From positions 558,001 through 622,000 of the forward strand of contig AP025252.1 in NCBI GenBank assembly GCA_016865505.2: DNA of 64,000 nt. Direction: 5' to 3'. The position numbers were made by a program, and so were the translations under genes. The notes beneath the pieces are model-generated. The model was not told the origin of the DNA, made no database searches, and was given only the letters and a program-made list of their open reading frames with translations. Within the stretch, counting starts at the first letter, position 1; each line of letters starts with the position of its first letter. This document shows positions 10,281 to 18,308 of this stretch, one piece after another. The stretch is from Bryobacterales bacterium F-183. Lineage in GTDB: Bacteria > Acidobacteriota > Terriglobia > Bryobacterales > Bryobacteraceae.

Positions 10281-11261
10281 ATGCCAAACATTCGCGTAGC
10301 CGTACTGTACGGCGGCCGCAGCGGCGAGCACGAAATCTCGGTGCGCTCGGCAAAATCGATCATCGCGGCACTGGACCGCACCAAGTACGACGTTGTCGAG
10401 TACTTCATTTCGAAGGAAGGCAAGTGGGAAGGCGGCCGCATGATCGTCCCTGAACCCGGTGGCAACCCCGGAATCGATGTCATCTTTCCGGTGCTGCACG
10501 GTACGTTCGGTGAGGACGGCACCATGCAGGGTCTGTTCGAACTTGCGGACATCGCCTACGTGGGTCCTGGCGTACTCGCGTCGTCCTTGGCGATGGACAA
10601 AGAAGTGTTCAAGCGCGTGATGCGCGCCAGCGGACTGCCCGTTGTCGAATCGGTGACTCTCTATCGCGAATCGATCGCCGGTGCGAAGATCGATCTCCCC
10701 TTCCCGCTGTTTGTGAAGCCCGCAAACCTGGGTTCTTCCGTTGGCATTTCTAAGGTCAAGAACGATGCGGAACTGCGCGTCGCCTTGCAGGAGGCCGCAA
10801 AGTACGACCACAAGATCGTGGTCGAGCGAGGCATCACCGGGCGCGAGTTTGAATGTTCGGTGATGGGCAATGCCGCGCCGCTTGCTGCAACACCGTGCGA
10901 AGTGCTGCCATCGCGCGAGTTTTACGACTACGAAGACAAGTACCTGCTGGACAAAGCCGTCATCGAACTGCCTGCGAAGATCAGTGCGGAAGAAACAGCA
11001 GAGATCCAGCGCCTGGCCGTACTCGCATATCAGGCCTGCGAATGCGAAGGCATGTCGCGTGTGGACTTCCTGCAGGAGGCCGCCACCGGGCGCCTGTACA
11101 TCAACGAGATCAACACCATTCCAGGCTTTACGTCCATCAGCATGTTTCCCAAGATGTGGGCGCATGCAGGTGTCGCGTACTCGGATCTGTTGGACCGCAT
11201 CATCACGTACGCCTTGGAGCGCCAAGCGCGCAAAAAGGCAACGCGCTATACCAAAGAGTAG
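10281..11261 (+). CDS. ddl: D-alanine--D-alanine ligase
   Basis: Ddl makes the D-Ala-D-Ala dipeptide of peptidoglycan using ATP. The 326-residue protein has the N-terminal AVLYGGRSGEHEISVRSA, FPVLHGTFGEDGTMQGLFE, the ATP-grasp segment PLFVKPANLGSSVGISKV, the omega loop REFYDYEDKYL, and the C-terminal YINEINTIPGFTSISMFP with the Mg-binding Glu and Asn. The loop carries Tyr rather than Phe at the position that decides D-Ala versus D-lactate use, which suggests ordinary D-Ala-D-Ala and hence vancomycin-type target chemistry; that is inference from the E. coli and Van enzymes. The next gene starts at or within 2 nt of the stop. Confidence 0.96.
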   Translation: MPNIRVAVLYGGRSGEHEISVRSAKSIIAALDRTKYDVVEYFISKEGKWEGGRMIVPEPGGNPGIDVIFPVLHGTFGEDGTMQGLFELADIAYVGPGVLASSLAMDKEVFKRVMRASGLPVVESVTLYRESIAGAKIDLPFPLFVKPANLGSSVGISKVKNDAELRVALQEAAKYDHKIVVERGITGREFECSVMGNAAPLAATPCEVLPSREFYDYEDKYLLDKAVIELPAKISAEETAEIQRLAVLAYQACECEGMSRVDFLQEAATGRLYINEINTIPGFTSISMFPKMWAHAGVAYSDLLDRIITYALERQARKKATRYTKE

Positions 11262-11263
11262 TG

Positions 11264-12673
11264 ATGCTGGCAGCACTGGCGGTACTGTCTCTGGCTCAAG
11301 TTCAGCCCGAGCCGCAGCAGATGAGCGAGATCGAACAACAGGTTCGCCGCTTCACGCAGGTGTACGCAGCGATTGAGGCGGAAGCAGCACAGCCCGTCAA
11401 CCCGGATGCGGCGTTTTATAACGGCGCGCTGCCTGCGATGTTGCGCCGTCTCGATCCGCATTCGATGTTCCTCGATCCGGACCAGTTCCAGCAACTGCAG
11501 CAGATGGAGAAGTCCGAACAAAAGGGATTTGGCAGCGTCGTATCCATCTTGCCGGGACGCGTGATCGTACTCCAAACCGTCGCGGGCACTCCTTCTGCAA
11601 AAGCCGGACTCGCACCCGGCGACGAGATCCTGGCCGTCAACAACATCGCGCTTGGACAACTGGATCCTGACCAATTGATGCAGTTGCTAGGTCAAGCACG
11701 GCAGCAAAAAGCGCTGGTACACGTGCGACGCCCGGGCAATGTCCGCATCCTGGACTTCACGCTCGTACCGGAAACACTGGCCGCGCCCAGTGTGGATCGT
11801 GCGTTCTTCCTGCAGCCTGGCATCGCCCTCATCCGCGTTTCGAGCTTTGATGAAAAGACCGGCAAGGACGTACAGAAGGCCATTGAGAAACTAGGCGAGT
11901 TGAAGGGCCTGGTGCTGGATCTGCGAGGCAACCCGGGTGGCGTCATGAATGCCGCACTCGAAACCGCAAGCCTGTTTTTGGAGCCTGGCCAGAAGATCCT
12001 GAGCGTACGTGGACGCCGTGTGCGTGACGAAGACGCCACCGTCGACAAGAACGCCAAGCCGTACCGCTTCCCGGTCGCGGTGCTGTTGAATGAAAAGAGC
12101 GCCAGCGCGTCCGAGATCGTCGCCGGTGCCTTGCAGGACAACAAGCGCGCCACCATCCTGGGCGAGCAATCGTACGGCAAGGGTCTTGTCCAAAGCGTGT
12201 ACCCGATGTCGTCCAGCACCGCGATGCTGCTGACCACGGCGTACTACTTCACGCCCAGCGGACGCAGCATCCAACGTCCTTTGAAGGACGCGCAGATTGA
12301 CGAAAAGCTCTCCGCCGGCCACGCAGGAGGCATCACGCCGGACGAAGTGGTCCGGCCTGAGGCGTACTCGCGTTTGCGCGCGTTTCTGGATAGCAATGCC
12401 GCGTTTACAGCCTTCGCCACCGAGTACACGGGCAAGAAGAAAGTGGACGCGGACTTCCGCGCGGACGCTGCGCTGCTCGACGAGTTTCAGGGCTACCTGA
12501 TGCAGAACAACGTACGCCCGGGAATCGGCGAATGGCTGCAGGATAAAGAATGGATCCGGTCACGTCTTGAGCAGGACATCCTCAACATCGCGGTGGGCGT
12601 CGACAAAGGCGATGAAGTGGAACTCCGTCGCGACCCCGTGGTGAAAGCGGCGATCCTCAGGCTGCTTCCCTGA
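11264..12673 (+). CDS. S41 family C-terminal processing peptidase with PDZ domain
   Basis: From the ATG at 11264 the product has 469 residues. A short signal peptide (MLAALAVLSLAQ) is followed by an N-terminal helical region, a PDZ domain near residues 95-165 (GFGSVVSILPG, GLAPGDEILAVNN) and the S41 protease core. The catalytic Ser lies in EKSASASEIVAGALQD and the Lys in GEQSYGKGLVQSVYP. The family acts in the periplasm on C-terminal tails and in envelope quality control. A GTG at 11261 overlapping the ddl stop is an alternative start. The open frame reaches back to 10853 inside ddl, but that part is rejected. Its last 17 bases overlap the convergent fic gene. Confidence 0.92.
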   Translation: MLAALAVLSLAQVQPEPQQMSEIEQQVRRFTQVYAAIEAEAAQPVNPDAAFYNGALPAMLRRLDPHSMFLDPDQFQQLQQMEKSEQKGFGSVVSILPGRVIVLQTVAGTPSAKAGLAPGDEILAVNNIALGQLDPDQLMQLLGQARQQKALVHVRRPGNVRILDFTLVPETLAAPSVDRAFFLQPGIALIRVSSFDEKTGKDVQKAIEKLGELKGLVLDLRGNPGGVMNAALETASLFLEPGQKILSVRGRRVRDEDATVDKNAKPYRFPVAVLLNEKSASASEIVAGALQDNKRATILGEQSYGKGLVQSVYPMSSSTAMLLTTAYYFTPSGRSIQRPLKDAQIDEKLSAGHAGGITPDEVVRPEAYSRLRAFLDSNAAFTAFATEYTGKKKVDADFRADAALLDEFQGYLMQNNVRPGIGEWLQDKEWIRSRLEQDILNIAVGVDKGDEVELRRDPVVKAAILRLLP

Positions 12674-13820
12674 TCTCGCCGCTTCCGGCCACAGCCACTA
12701 AGGGAATCTCGCGCGTCGGAATGGTCAAGAAGTACCGCGCGTGGCGCCGCTCACCTTCGCGCCGCAGCAAGCCATGCTCCACCAACTCGACCAGATCACG
12801 AGTTGTCGTCGCAGGCGATGCCCCGGTGATGCTGGCGTAGTTGCCCGCGCTCAGCCCACCCTGGAACCCATCCGGACCTTCCTTCAAGATCCGCGCGATG
12901 GCCTTCTTTTGACGGTCGTTCACGCCAACACGCTCGGCCTTTTCGAGCAGTCGCGACTTGCCCAGCACGAACTCGATGCGCGTCTCCGTGCGGATCTGCG
13001 CCTCCAACACCGTACCGGCAAACCACGCCAGCCACTCCGTCACATCGCTACGCTTGTTGGCGTACTCGAGCGCCTTGTAGTACGCCTTGCGGCGCACCAG
13101 AATCGTCGCGGCTAGCGCCGTAAGCGACGGCTGTTCCACCGCCTGCGACAGCGCCTTTTCCGACAGCGCCCGCCCGATACGTCCGTTGCCGTCCTCAAAC
13201 GGATGGATCGACTCAAAGTAGATGTGCGCCAACCCCGCCCGCGTCAAAGCAGGCAAGGGCGCAGCGCCACCGGGCGCGGTCCGGTTGAACCACGCCACAA
13301 ACTCCTTCATCTCTTTCGGGACACTGGAACTCGGCGGCGCCTCAAAGTGGACCTTGGGCGCATAAATCGCACCTGAAACGATCTCCATCGGCTCACGGCT
13401 GTTGCGATACTGGCCGACGCGCAGGATGTCGCGCCGCCCCTTCATCAACATCCCGTGCCAGCGGAACAGAGTCTCTTTGGTGAGCGGTTCAGAGAACGTC
13501 CGGTAAAGGTCGACGGTCATTTCCGCCACGCCTTCTTCGGCAGGTTTTGGCCGATGCTTGTCGGCCTTCAACCCCAGGTGTTTGCGGATCGAGGATTGTA
13601 CACTCGCCCGGTCCAGCACTTCGCCTTCGATTTCCGAGGTGGTCAGTGCTTCGGTACTGATTGCTTCCACCAGGATCTGCTGGCCGTCAGGCCCTCCCAG
13701 ATGCTTGGTGATGCCGCGAATCTGGCCAAAATACAGCAGGAATCGCTCTTCCGCACGCGTCAGGCGTTCGGGATCCCACTCGAATTCGGGCCATTCCGGC
13801 AGCTGCCAATTCCATGCCAT
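12657..13820 (-). CDS. Fic family protein (AMP-transferase-like, DUF4172 N-terminus)
   Basis: Fic enzymes transfer AMP from ATP to protein hydroxyls. The 387-residue protein has the catalytic motif HPFEDGNGRIGR at about residues 206-217, with the active His at 206. An N-terminal inhibitory helix motif, TSEIEG at about 61-66, matches the (S/T)xxxE(G/N) pattern, so it is probably a class II, self-inhibited Fic. The C-terminal part (SAGNYASITGASPATTTRDL, then LVEHGLLRRE) looks like a winged helix, which suggests that the protein may bind DNA. Two perfect palindromes lie directly before its start codon. There is no good ribosome site upstream of the ATG. It overlaps the S41 gene end-to-end. Targets are unknown. 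Confidence 0.93.
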   Translation of the reverse strand: MAWNWQLPEWPEFEWDPERLTRAEERFLLYFGQIRGITKHLGGPDGQQILVEAISTEALTTSEIEGEVLDRASVQSSIRKHLGLKADKHRPKPAEEGVAEMTVDLYRTFSEPLTKETLFRWHGMLMKGRRDILRVGQYRNSREPMEIVSGAIYAPKVHFEAPPSSSVPKEMKEFVAWFNRTAPGGAAPLPALTRAGLAHIYFESIHPFEDGNGRIGRALSEKALSQAVEQPSLTALAATILVRRKAYYKALEYANKRSDVTEWLAWFAGTVLEAQIRTETRIEFVLGKSRLLEKAERVGVNDRQKKAIARILKEGPDGFQGGLSAGNYASITGASPATTTRDLVELVEHGLLRREGERRHARYFLTIPTREIPLVAVAGSGEIREAA

Positions 13821-13822
13821 GA

Positions 13823-13851
13823 TGAGCGATAGACACCATTTCTATCGCTCA
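13823..13851. promoter_or_regulatory. Operator-like palindrome 1 upstream of fic
   Basis: Arms TGAGCGATAGA (13823-13833) and TCTATCGCTCA (13841-13851) are perfect inverted repeats with a 7-nt spacer. The site begins 2 nt upstream of the fic start codon at 13820, so a bound protein would block both transcription start and ribosome access. A second copy lies 45 bp away. Confidence 0.8.
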
Positions 13852-13867
13852 CAGAATAGCACATTCA

Positions 13868-13896
13868 TGAGCGATAGAATCCCTCTCTATCGCTCA
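13868..13896. promoter_or_regulatory. Operator-like palindrome 2 upstream of fic
   Basis: This repeats the same 11-bp arms (13868-13878 and 13886-13896) with a different 7-nt spacer, so the arms but not the spacer are conserved, as expected for a dimeric DNA-binding protein. Between the two sites, minus-strand TATTCT (13853-13858) is a candidate -10 element; no convincing -35 is visible. The site ends 5 nt beyond the feoB stop codon. Confidence 0.8.
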
Positions 13897-13901
13897 CGCT
13901 A

Positions 13902-15818
13902 TCAGCTCCAGACGAGGACAATGCGGTACGTGATCCAGGCGCAGACGTACGCCATCGCGCTCATGTACGCAAACTGAATAGCAGGCCATTTCCAGCCTCC
14001 GGTCTCGCGCTTTACCACCGCCAAAGTGGACATACACTGCAGCGCAAACGCAAAGAATACGAGCAAGGCAGCGGCCCCCGCAGGTGTCAGATCCTTCTTC
14101 AGCGCCGCCTGCAGACCTTCCTCCTGCGCCGCACCTTCGAGGCCGTAAATCGTACCCAAAGTGCCGACGATCACCTCGCGCGCCGCCAGCGACGTAATGA
14201 GCCCGATGCCGATCTTCCAGTTCAGCCCCAGCGGAGCGAGCACCGGCTCGACAGTCTTGCCCATGGTCCCGGCCAGGCTATCGCCGATCTCGGGTGCCGA
14301 TCCGTCGGCCTTGCGCGGGAAACTTGCCAGCAGCCACAACAGCAGCGATACCGCCAGGATCACCGTACCCGCGCGCTTCAAAAACACCGTACCGCGATCG
14401 AGCAATCGCAAGCCGATGCTGCGCATGGTGGGCCAGCGGTACGGCGGCATCTCTAGCACAAACGCGCTACGCGTACTCTTCAGCACCGTGGACTTCAGAA
14501 TCCGCGCGGTAAACAGCGCCGCCAGGAAACCCAGGATGTACAGCCCCAGCAGTGCCGCAGCCTGCGCACCCAAAAAGCTGCCCAAAATCTGTTTGTGCGC
14601 CGGGATAAACGCCGCAATCAGCAGCGCGTACACCGGTAGGCGTGCGGAACACGTCATAAACGGCGCGATCAGAATCGTCGCTGTACGGTCCCGCTGATTC
14701 TCGATCGTGCGCGCCGACATGATGGCCGGCACCGCACACGCGTACGCCGACAGCAGCGGGATAAAGGACTTGCCCTGCAACCCGAACTTCGCCATCGTAC
14801 GATCCGCAATCAGAGCCGCGCGAGCCAGATAGCCGGAATCCTCAAGCACGCCAATAAAGAAGAACAAGATCAGGATCTGCGGCAGAAAGACGACCACCGC
14901 TCCAACGCCATTCCAAAGTCCGTCCACCAGCAAGGACTTCAGCACCGGGTTTGCGATGTTCTGCCCCAGCCACGCGCCAGAAGATGCGATAAAGCCTTCG
15001 ACAAAATCCATGGCCGGCTGCGCCCAGGTAAAGATCGCCTGGAACACCAGCGCGACAATCAGGGCAAACAGCACGGGTCCTGCGACGGGATGCAACAGTA
15101 CGCGATCCAAACGCCGCGTCCACAGTGGAGGTTCCGGCGCACGATAATCCGCACGCCGACCGACCCCGGTGGCCCAGCGATGGCAACTCGGGATGTCCTG
15201 CAGTACCGGCAGCTCTACGCGACGCGCGATCGGTTGCTCCGTCAGCGTCGTACCGGCCATAAACTGCCAGACTTTCTCCAGACCTTCGCCTTGTGCCGCG
15301 CTAATCATCGCGACAGGCGCGCCGAGTTCGCTGGCCAGTATCGCGGCATCGAGCGCCCCCTGGCGCTTGCGCAGATCGTCCACCATGTTGAGGACCACAA
15401 GCGTCGGCAGACCCAGGCTCAACACCGGAGCGGCCAGCAGCAGGTGGCGCGACAGGTTCGTGCTGTCCAAAATCAACAACACGGCGTCGGGCTTAGGCAA
15501 GCCAGGCATGTCGCCCGTCAGCACATCGCGCGACACGCGCTCGTCTTCAGATCGTGGATTGAGACTGTAAACGCCGGGAAGGTCGACAATGGTGACCTCG
15601 CGGCCGGTGTCGGGAATGGTGGCCTTGCCCAGGTGATGCTCGACGGTGACGCCAGGAAAATTGGCGACCTTTTGACGAAGCCCGGTGAGGCGATTGAAGA
15701 GTGTTGATTTACCAGCGTTGGGCGGGCCAATGATGGCCACCAGATGGTTCGCGTTGCCAGCCTGAGCCGCCGCTACCGCAAGTGCGGATGCCGCTCCACC
15801 GTCATGGCAATCGCTCAT
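13902..15818 (-). CDS. feoB: Ferrous iron transporter B
   Basis: FeoB is the GTPase-coupled inner-membrane Fe(II) importer. The 638-residue protein has an N-terminal G domain with G1 GPPNAGKST, switch VANFPGVTVE, G3 DLPGVYSLNP and G4 VLNMVDD, then a helical insertion, then about eight membrane helices with the conserved core region (ALIADRTMAKFGLQGKSFIP, SAYACAVPAIMSARTI). It is shorter than the 773-residue E. coli protein, mainly at the C-terminus. It lies 21 nt downstream of feoA in the usual A-B order. I did not find a convincing Fur or DtxR box upstream of feoA. Confidence 0.97.
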   Translation of the reverse strand: MSDCHDGGAASALAVAAAQAGNANHLVAIIGPPNAGKSTLFNRLTGLRQKVANFPGVTVEHHLGKATIPDTGREVTIVDLPGVYSLNPRSEDERVSRDVLTGDMPGLPKPDAVLLILDSTNLSRHLLLAAPVLSLGLPTLVVLNMVDDLRKRQGALDAAILASELGAPVAMISAAQGEGLEKVWQFMAGTTLTEQPIARRVELPVLQDIPSCHRWATGVGRRADYRAPEPPLWTRRLDRVLLHPVAGPVLFALIVALVFQAIFTWAQPAMDFVEGFIASSGAWLGQNIANPVLKSLLVDGLWNGVGAVVVFLPQILILFFFIGVLEDSGYLARAALIADRTMAKFGLQGKSFIPLLSAYACAVPAIMSARTIENQRDRTATILIAPFMTCSARLPVYALLIAAFIPAHKQILGSFLGAQAAALLGLYILGFLAALFTARILKSTVLKSTRSAFVLEMPPYRWPTMRSIGLRLLDRGTVFLKRAGTVILAVSLLLWLLASFPRKADGSAPEIGDSLAGTMGKTVEPVLAPLGLNWKIGIGLITSLAAREVIVGTLGTIYGLEGAAQEEGLQAALKKDLTPAGAAALLVFFAFALQCMSTLAVVKRETGGWKWPAIQFAYMSAMAYVCAWITYRIVLVWS

Positions 15819-15839
15819 ACCTTCCGCCTACCAAGCGCC

Positions 15840-16091
15840 TTACTGGCGTGTGATGCGAACCCGGGCCGCCGTCTCGCGCCGGATCGCGACTTCCGATCCG
15901 CCCACGCGAAACACCCGCGGGTCGCCGCCAGGAGCCGCATAGCCCCGGGAGATCACCGCGCCGGGCAAAAAGCCCATTTCCATCAGGCGCGTGGCCATGT
16001 CGGCCGGAAGGTCGATGGCCTCAAGGAGTCCGTTTTCGCCATCACGCAGATCGAGCAGCGTCTGCGAAGCATTATTGACACTGAGTTGCAT
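15840..16091 (-). CDS. feoA: Ferrous iron transport accessory protein A
   Basis: The 83-residue product is a small SH3-like beta-barrel protein of the FeoA family, thought to bind FeoB and tune its GTPase. The segment ADMATRLMEMGFLPGAVISR and the later strand GGSEVAIRRETAARVRI are characteristic. The ATG at 16091 is the first start before feoB. Minus-strand TTGACT about 45 nt upstream could be part of a promoter, but the -10 is weak. Confidence 0.93.
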   Translation of the reverse strand: MQLSVNNASQTLLDLRDGENGLLEAIDLPADMATRLMEMGFLPGAVISRGYAAPGGDPRVFRVGGSEVAIRRETAARVRITRQ

Positions 16092-16238
16092 CTACTGAGC
16101 CAAGTATCCGTCTTTTTCCATCCCGAAGTCAAGGACCGGTACCAGCGTCCTCCGTCCTGTTGTTTCACAAATTCTTGAGATCGCTTTGAGGATTCTTTTA
16201 CGGCCCCGGTGGCAACATGATTCTACGAAGGACCTGTT

Positions 16239-16709
16239 ATGGCACACCGCACATTTCCGCTCTACAACCTCTCCGCATCCGTTGGCAAAGGCGGTGTAAA
16301 TCGCACCGACGACGTCCGCCTGGTGCAAGTACTCATCACGCAATGCCTGCCGACTGTCACTATGCAGATGGTGACGCAGCGCGCCAAGGAGAACAATGTT
16401 CCAGCACCATCTTCTCTGGTCAGCGTCACTGGGAACTACAACGACGACCTTGGCAAGTGGATCGTGCTGCTGCAAACGCAGACCAAAAAGATGGGCGTCA
16501 ACTGCGCCACCGACGGCCGCATCGACCCTATACCCATCGAACGCAACACGCTCGACTACGCATCCACGGGCAAGAACGGCAAACAGTACTATCTGCTCAT
16601 CATGATCCGCTCCGCGATCCACCTGAATGCGAAGGCCTACCTCGATCTCGGTGAGCGCCTCACACTCCCGTACATTCTGGACGGTTCGCAGGCCGCGCTG
16701 AACCTGTAA
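16239..16709 (+). CDS. Hypothetical protein with peptidoglycan-binding-like N-terminus
   Basis: The 156-residue protein has no signal peptide. SVGKGGVNRTDDVRLVQVLI near residues 14-33 resembles the start of small peptidoglycan-binding domains (a VGxGGxNxxxDVxxVQxLL pattern), and DGRIDP near 96-101 fits the later glycine turn of such repeats; this is a weak resemblance from memory. A GAAGGA ribosome site precedes the ATG. It stands alone between divergent feoA and convergent DUF1080 genes. Some similar modules occur in secreted or type VI-delivered wall enzymes, but there is no catalytic domain or secretion gene here to support that. Confidence 0.7.
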   Translation: MAHRTFPLYNLSASVGKGGVNRTDDVRLVQVLITQCLPTVTMQMVTQRAKENNVPAPSSLVSVTGNYNDDLGKWIVLLQTQTKKMGVNCATDGRIDPIPIERNTLDYASTGKNGKQYYLLIMIRSAIHLNAKAYLDLGERLTLPYILDGSQAALNL

Positions 16710-16712
16710 AGC

Positions 16713-17366
16713 CTAGCGCTTGGACAGATCGCGGATGTACAGTTCGCGGAACCGCATGTTGCCCTGTCCGCCCGAATGCAACTGGAGTGCGATACCGCCG
16801 TCCTCGCCCTTCGGCTTGGGGTCGGTAAAGTCCACCATTTGCACGCCGTTCAGGCGCGACGTATAGCGGTTGCCCACCACGGTCAACAGGTACTCGTTCC
16901 AATCGTTGCGCCGGACGACAATCTCGTTCTCCGGCGCAGGCCACACGATCCACTGGCGGCCGACGTCGTAAATGCCGCCGGTGTGACGGCCGAGCGTGCA
17001 GTCCACTTCAAACTGCGGACCCTGCGTTATGTCCGGCGTACCCGGCTTGAACTCGGCGTGGAAGAACACGCCGCTGTTGCCGTCGCCTTCGCACTTGAAC
17101 TGCAGCGACAACTGGAAGTCCTTGTAGTTCTTCTCGGTCTTCAAATACCCGTACGCCTTGCTGATGGCCATGCCGTGGATAGTGCCATCTTCCACAACCC
17201 ACTTCTCTTTGCCGATCTCCACCCAGCCGGTGAGGTCCTTGCCGTTGAAGAGAGACACCCAGTCCTCGCCGGGCAACTTGGGCCGCGCCGCCCGATCCTG
17301 TGCCAGAAGTACGATGCCGGTTGCCGCCGCAACGGCCAGTAAGGTGAAGGTCGCTAGATAACGCAT
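16713..17366 (-). CDS. DUF1080 (3-keto-disaccharide hydrolase-like) secreted protein
   Basis: The 217-residue product starts with a signal or anchor helix (MRYLATFTLLAVAAATGIVLL) and continues as the concanavalin-like beta-sandwich of DUF1080: FNGKDLTGWVEIGKEKWVVE, GYLKTEKNYKDFQLSLQFK, NSGVFFHAEF, and a closing IALQLHSGGQGNMRFRELYI. Members are expanded in Acidobacteriota, Planctomycetes and Bacteroidetes, and some hydrolyse 3-keto-glycosides. The open frame extends to 17570 but the ATG at 17366 begins the signal sequence. It ends 3 nt from the convergent hypothetical gene. Confidence 0.9.
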   Translation of the reverse strand: MRYLATFTLLAVAAATGIVLLAQDRAARPKLPGEDWVSLFNGKDLTGWVEIGKEKWVVEDGTIHGMAISKAYGYLKTEKNYKDFQLSLQFKCEGDGNSGVFFHAEFKPGTPDITQGPQFEVDCTLGRHTGGIYDVGRQWIVWPAPENEIVVRRNDWNEYLLTVVGNRYTSRLNGVQMVDFTDPKPKGEDGGIALQLHSGGQGNMRFRELYIRDLSKR

Positions 17367-17456
17367 GTCAGGTTGGTTCAACCAATATAACGCCTCGCCA
17401 CATGAGCCAAATGCCGTCGCCGCTTCCGCACTAATGGGACGGAAAGGGAAACTGCC

Positions 17457-18266
17457 TTGCTCAAAACAAACCAAACCAAACTTGCCGCCGCGGTATTCTT
17501 TGCAGCCGCCGCCTTTAGCTTTGCCGATTGCCCGGATGGCGCCCGGAACACCACGCCTGCCGAACAGCAATTTGAAGTAGCCACTTTAGAAGCCTTGGCC
17601 GCCGCCGTACCCGCGCCCCCGCCCGGCTGGGAAGTGAACAAACCGCAGTTGTACAAAACCGGCCGTACCAGCGTCTGCAAAGGGACCGATGCCTCGCACA
17701 TTGTTTACAGCCTGACCTATGACTGGGTGGAAGGCCGCAAAGAGATGATCGCCCGCACCAACGCCATGCAGAAGAAAATGGCGGAACTCCGCCGCATGCC
17801 GCCGGAAATGGAAGCCGAGTACGGCGAAGTGGGCAAGCAGGCACGCGCCCTCCGTCGCGACGCAGCCAAGGCTCGCGCCCTCAAGAACGTAGAAGAAGTG
17901 GCCCGCCTCGAAGCGGAAGCCAAGGTCCTCGAAGCCAAAGCCGCCAAGATCAAAGAAGCGCACACCAACGCGTTTACCCCCAAGGTGATCGAAGCGATGA
18001 AGGAGTTCCAGGCCGGCGAGGATGGACGCAGCTACTCCGTATCGTTGCTGCTCGCGGCGAACGAAGCGCCTGCGTACGCCAAGTCCGCCAGTGGCGCCGC
18101 CGCGCCGACACCGGAAGGCGCGGAGATGTTCACCGGCGTTGCAAAGCCCGCGCCCGCCAAGCTGAAGGTGCAAAACGTGGTGGTCCGCTGGACCGGCAAG
18201 AAAGAGCACATGCCGATGTTCACCCCGCTTGTCGATCGCGCAGCGCTCGCCAAGATCATGCAGTAA
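17457..18266 (+). CDS. Secreted coiled-coil hypothetical protein
   Basis: The 269-residue product starts at a TTG codon preceded by an AAAGGGAA ribosome site. A signal peptide covers about residues 1-23 (ending FSFA). A globular N-terminal part contains two Cys (ADCPDG and SVCKGT), which could form a disulfide. Residues about 95-170 are a long Ala/Lys/Glu-rich coiled coil, and the C-terminus is mixed. I do not recognise a family. The TTG start is the first in frame after a stop. The next gene lies 42 nt downstream on the same strand. Confidence 0.75.
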   Translation: MLKTNQTKLAAAVFFAAAAFSFADCPDGARNTTPAEQQFEVATLEALAAAVPAPPPGWEVNKPQLYKTGRTSVCKGTDASHIVYSLTYDWVEGRKEMIARTNAMQKKMAELRRMPPEMEAEYGEVGKQARALRRDAAKARALKNVEEVARLEAEAKVLEAKAAKIKEAHTNAFTPKVIEAMKEFQAGEDGRSYSVSLLLAANEAPAYAKSASGAAAPTPEGAEMFTGVAKPAPAKLKVQNVVVRWTGKKEHMPMFTPLVDRAALAKIMQ

Positions 18267-18308
18267 GAATCCTTTCCACGCGGCACGGCAGCGGGCCGTC
18301 ATAGAGGT

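Noticed and set aside
10853-11263. Upstream extension of the S41 protease frame inside ddl
   Set aside because: The signal peptide begins at 11264, and the upstream residues are read out of frame from ddl.
16092-16238. Fur or DtxR box upstream of feoA
   Set aside because: I searched for GATAATGAT-like and TTAGGTTAG-like palindromes and found none.
16239-16709. Type VI secretion effector
   Set aside because: No catalytic domain, immunity gene or secretion component is nearby; only a weak domain resemblance exists.
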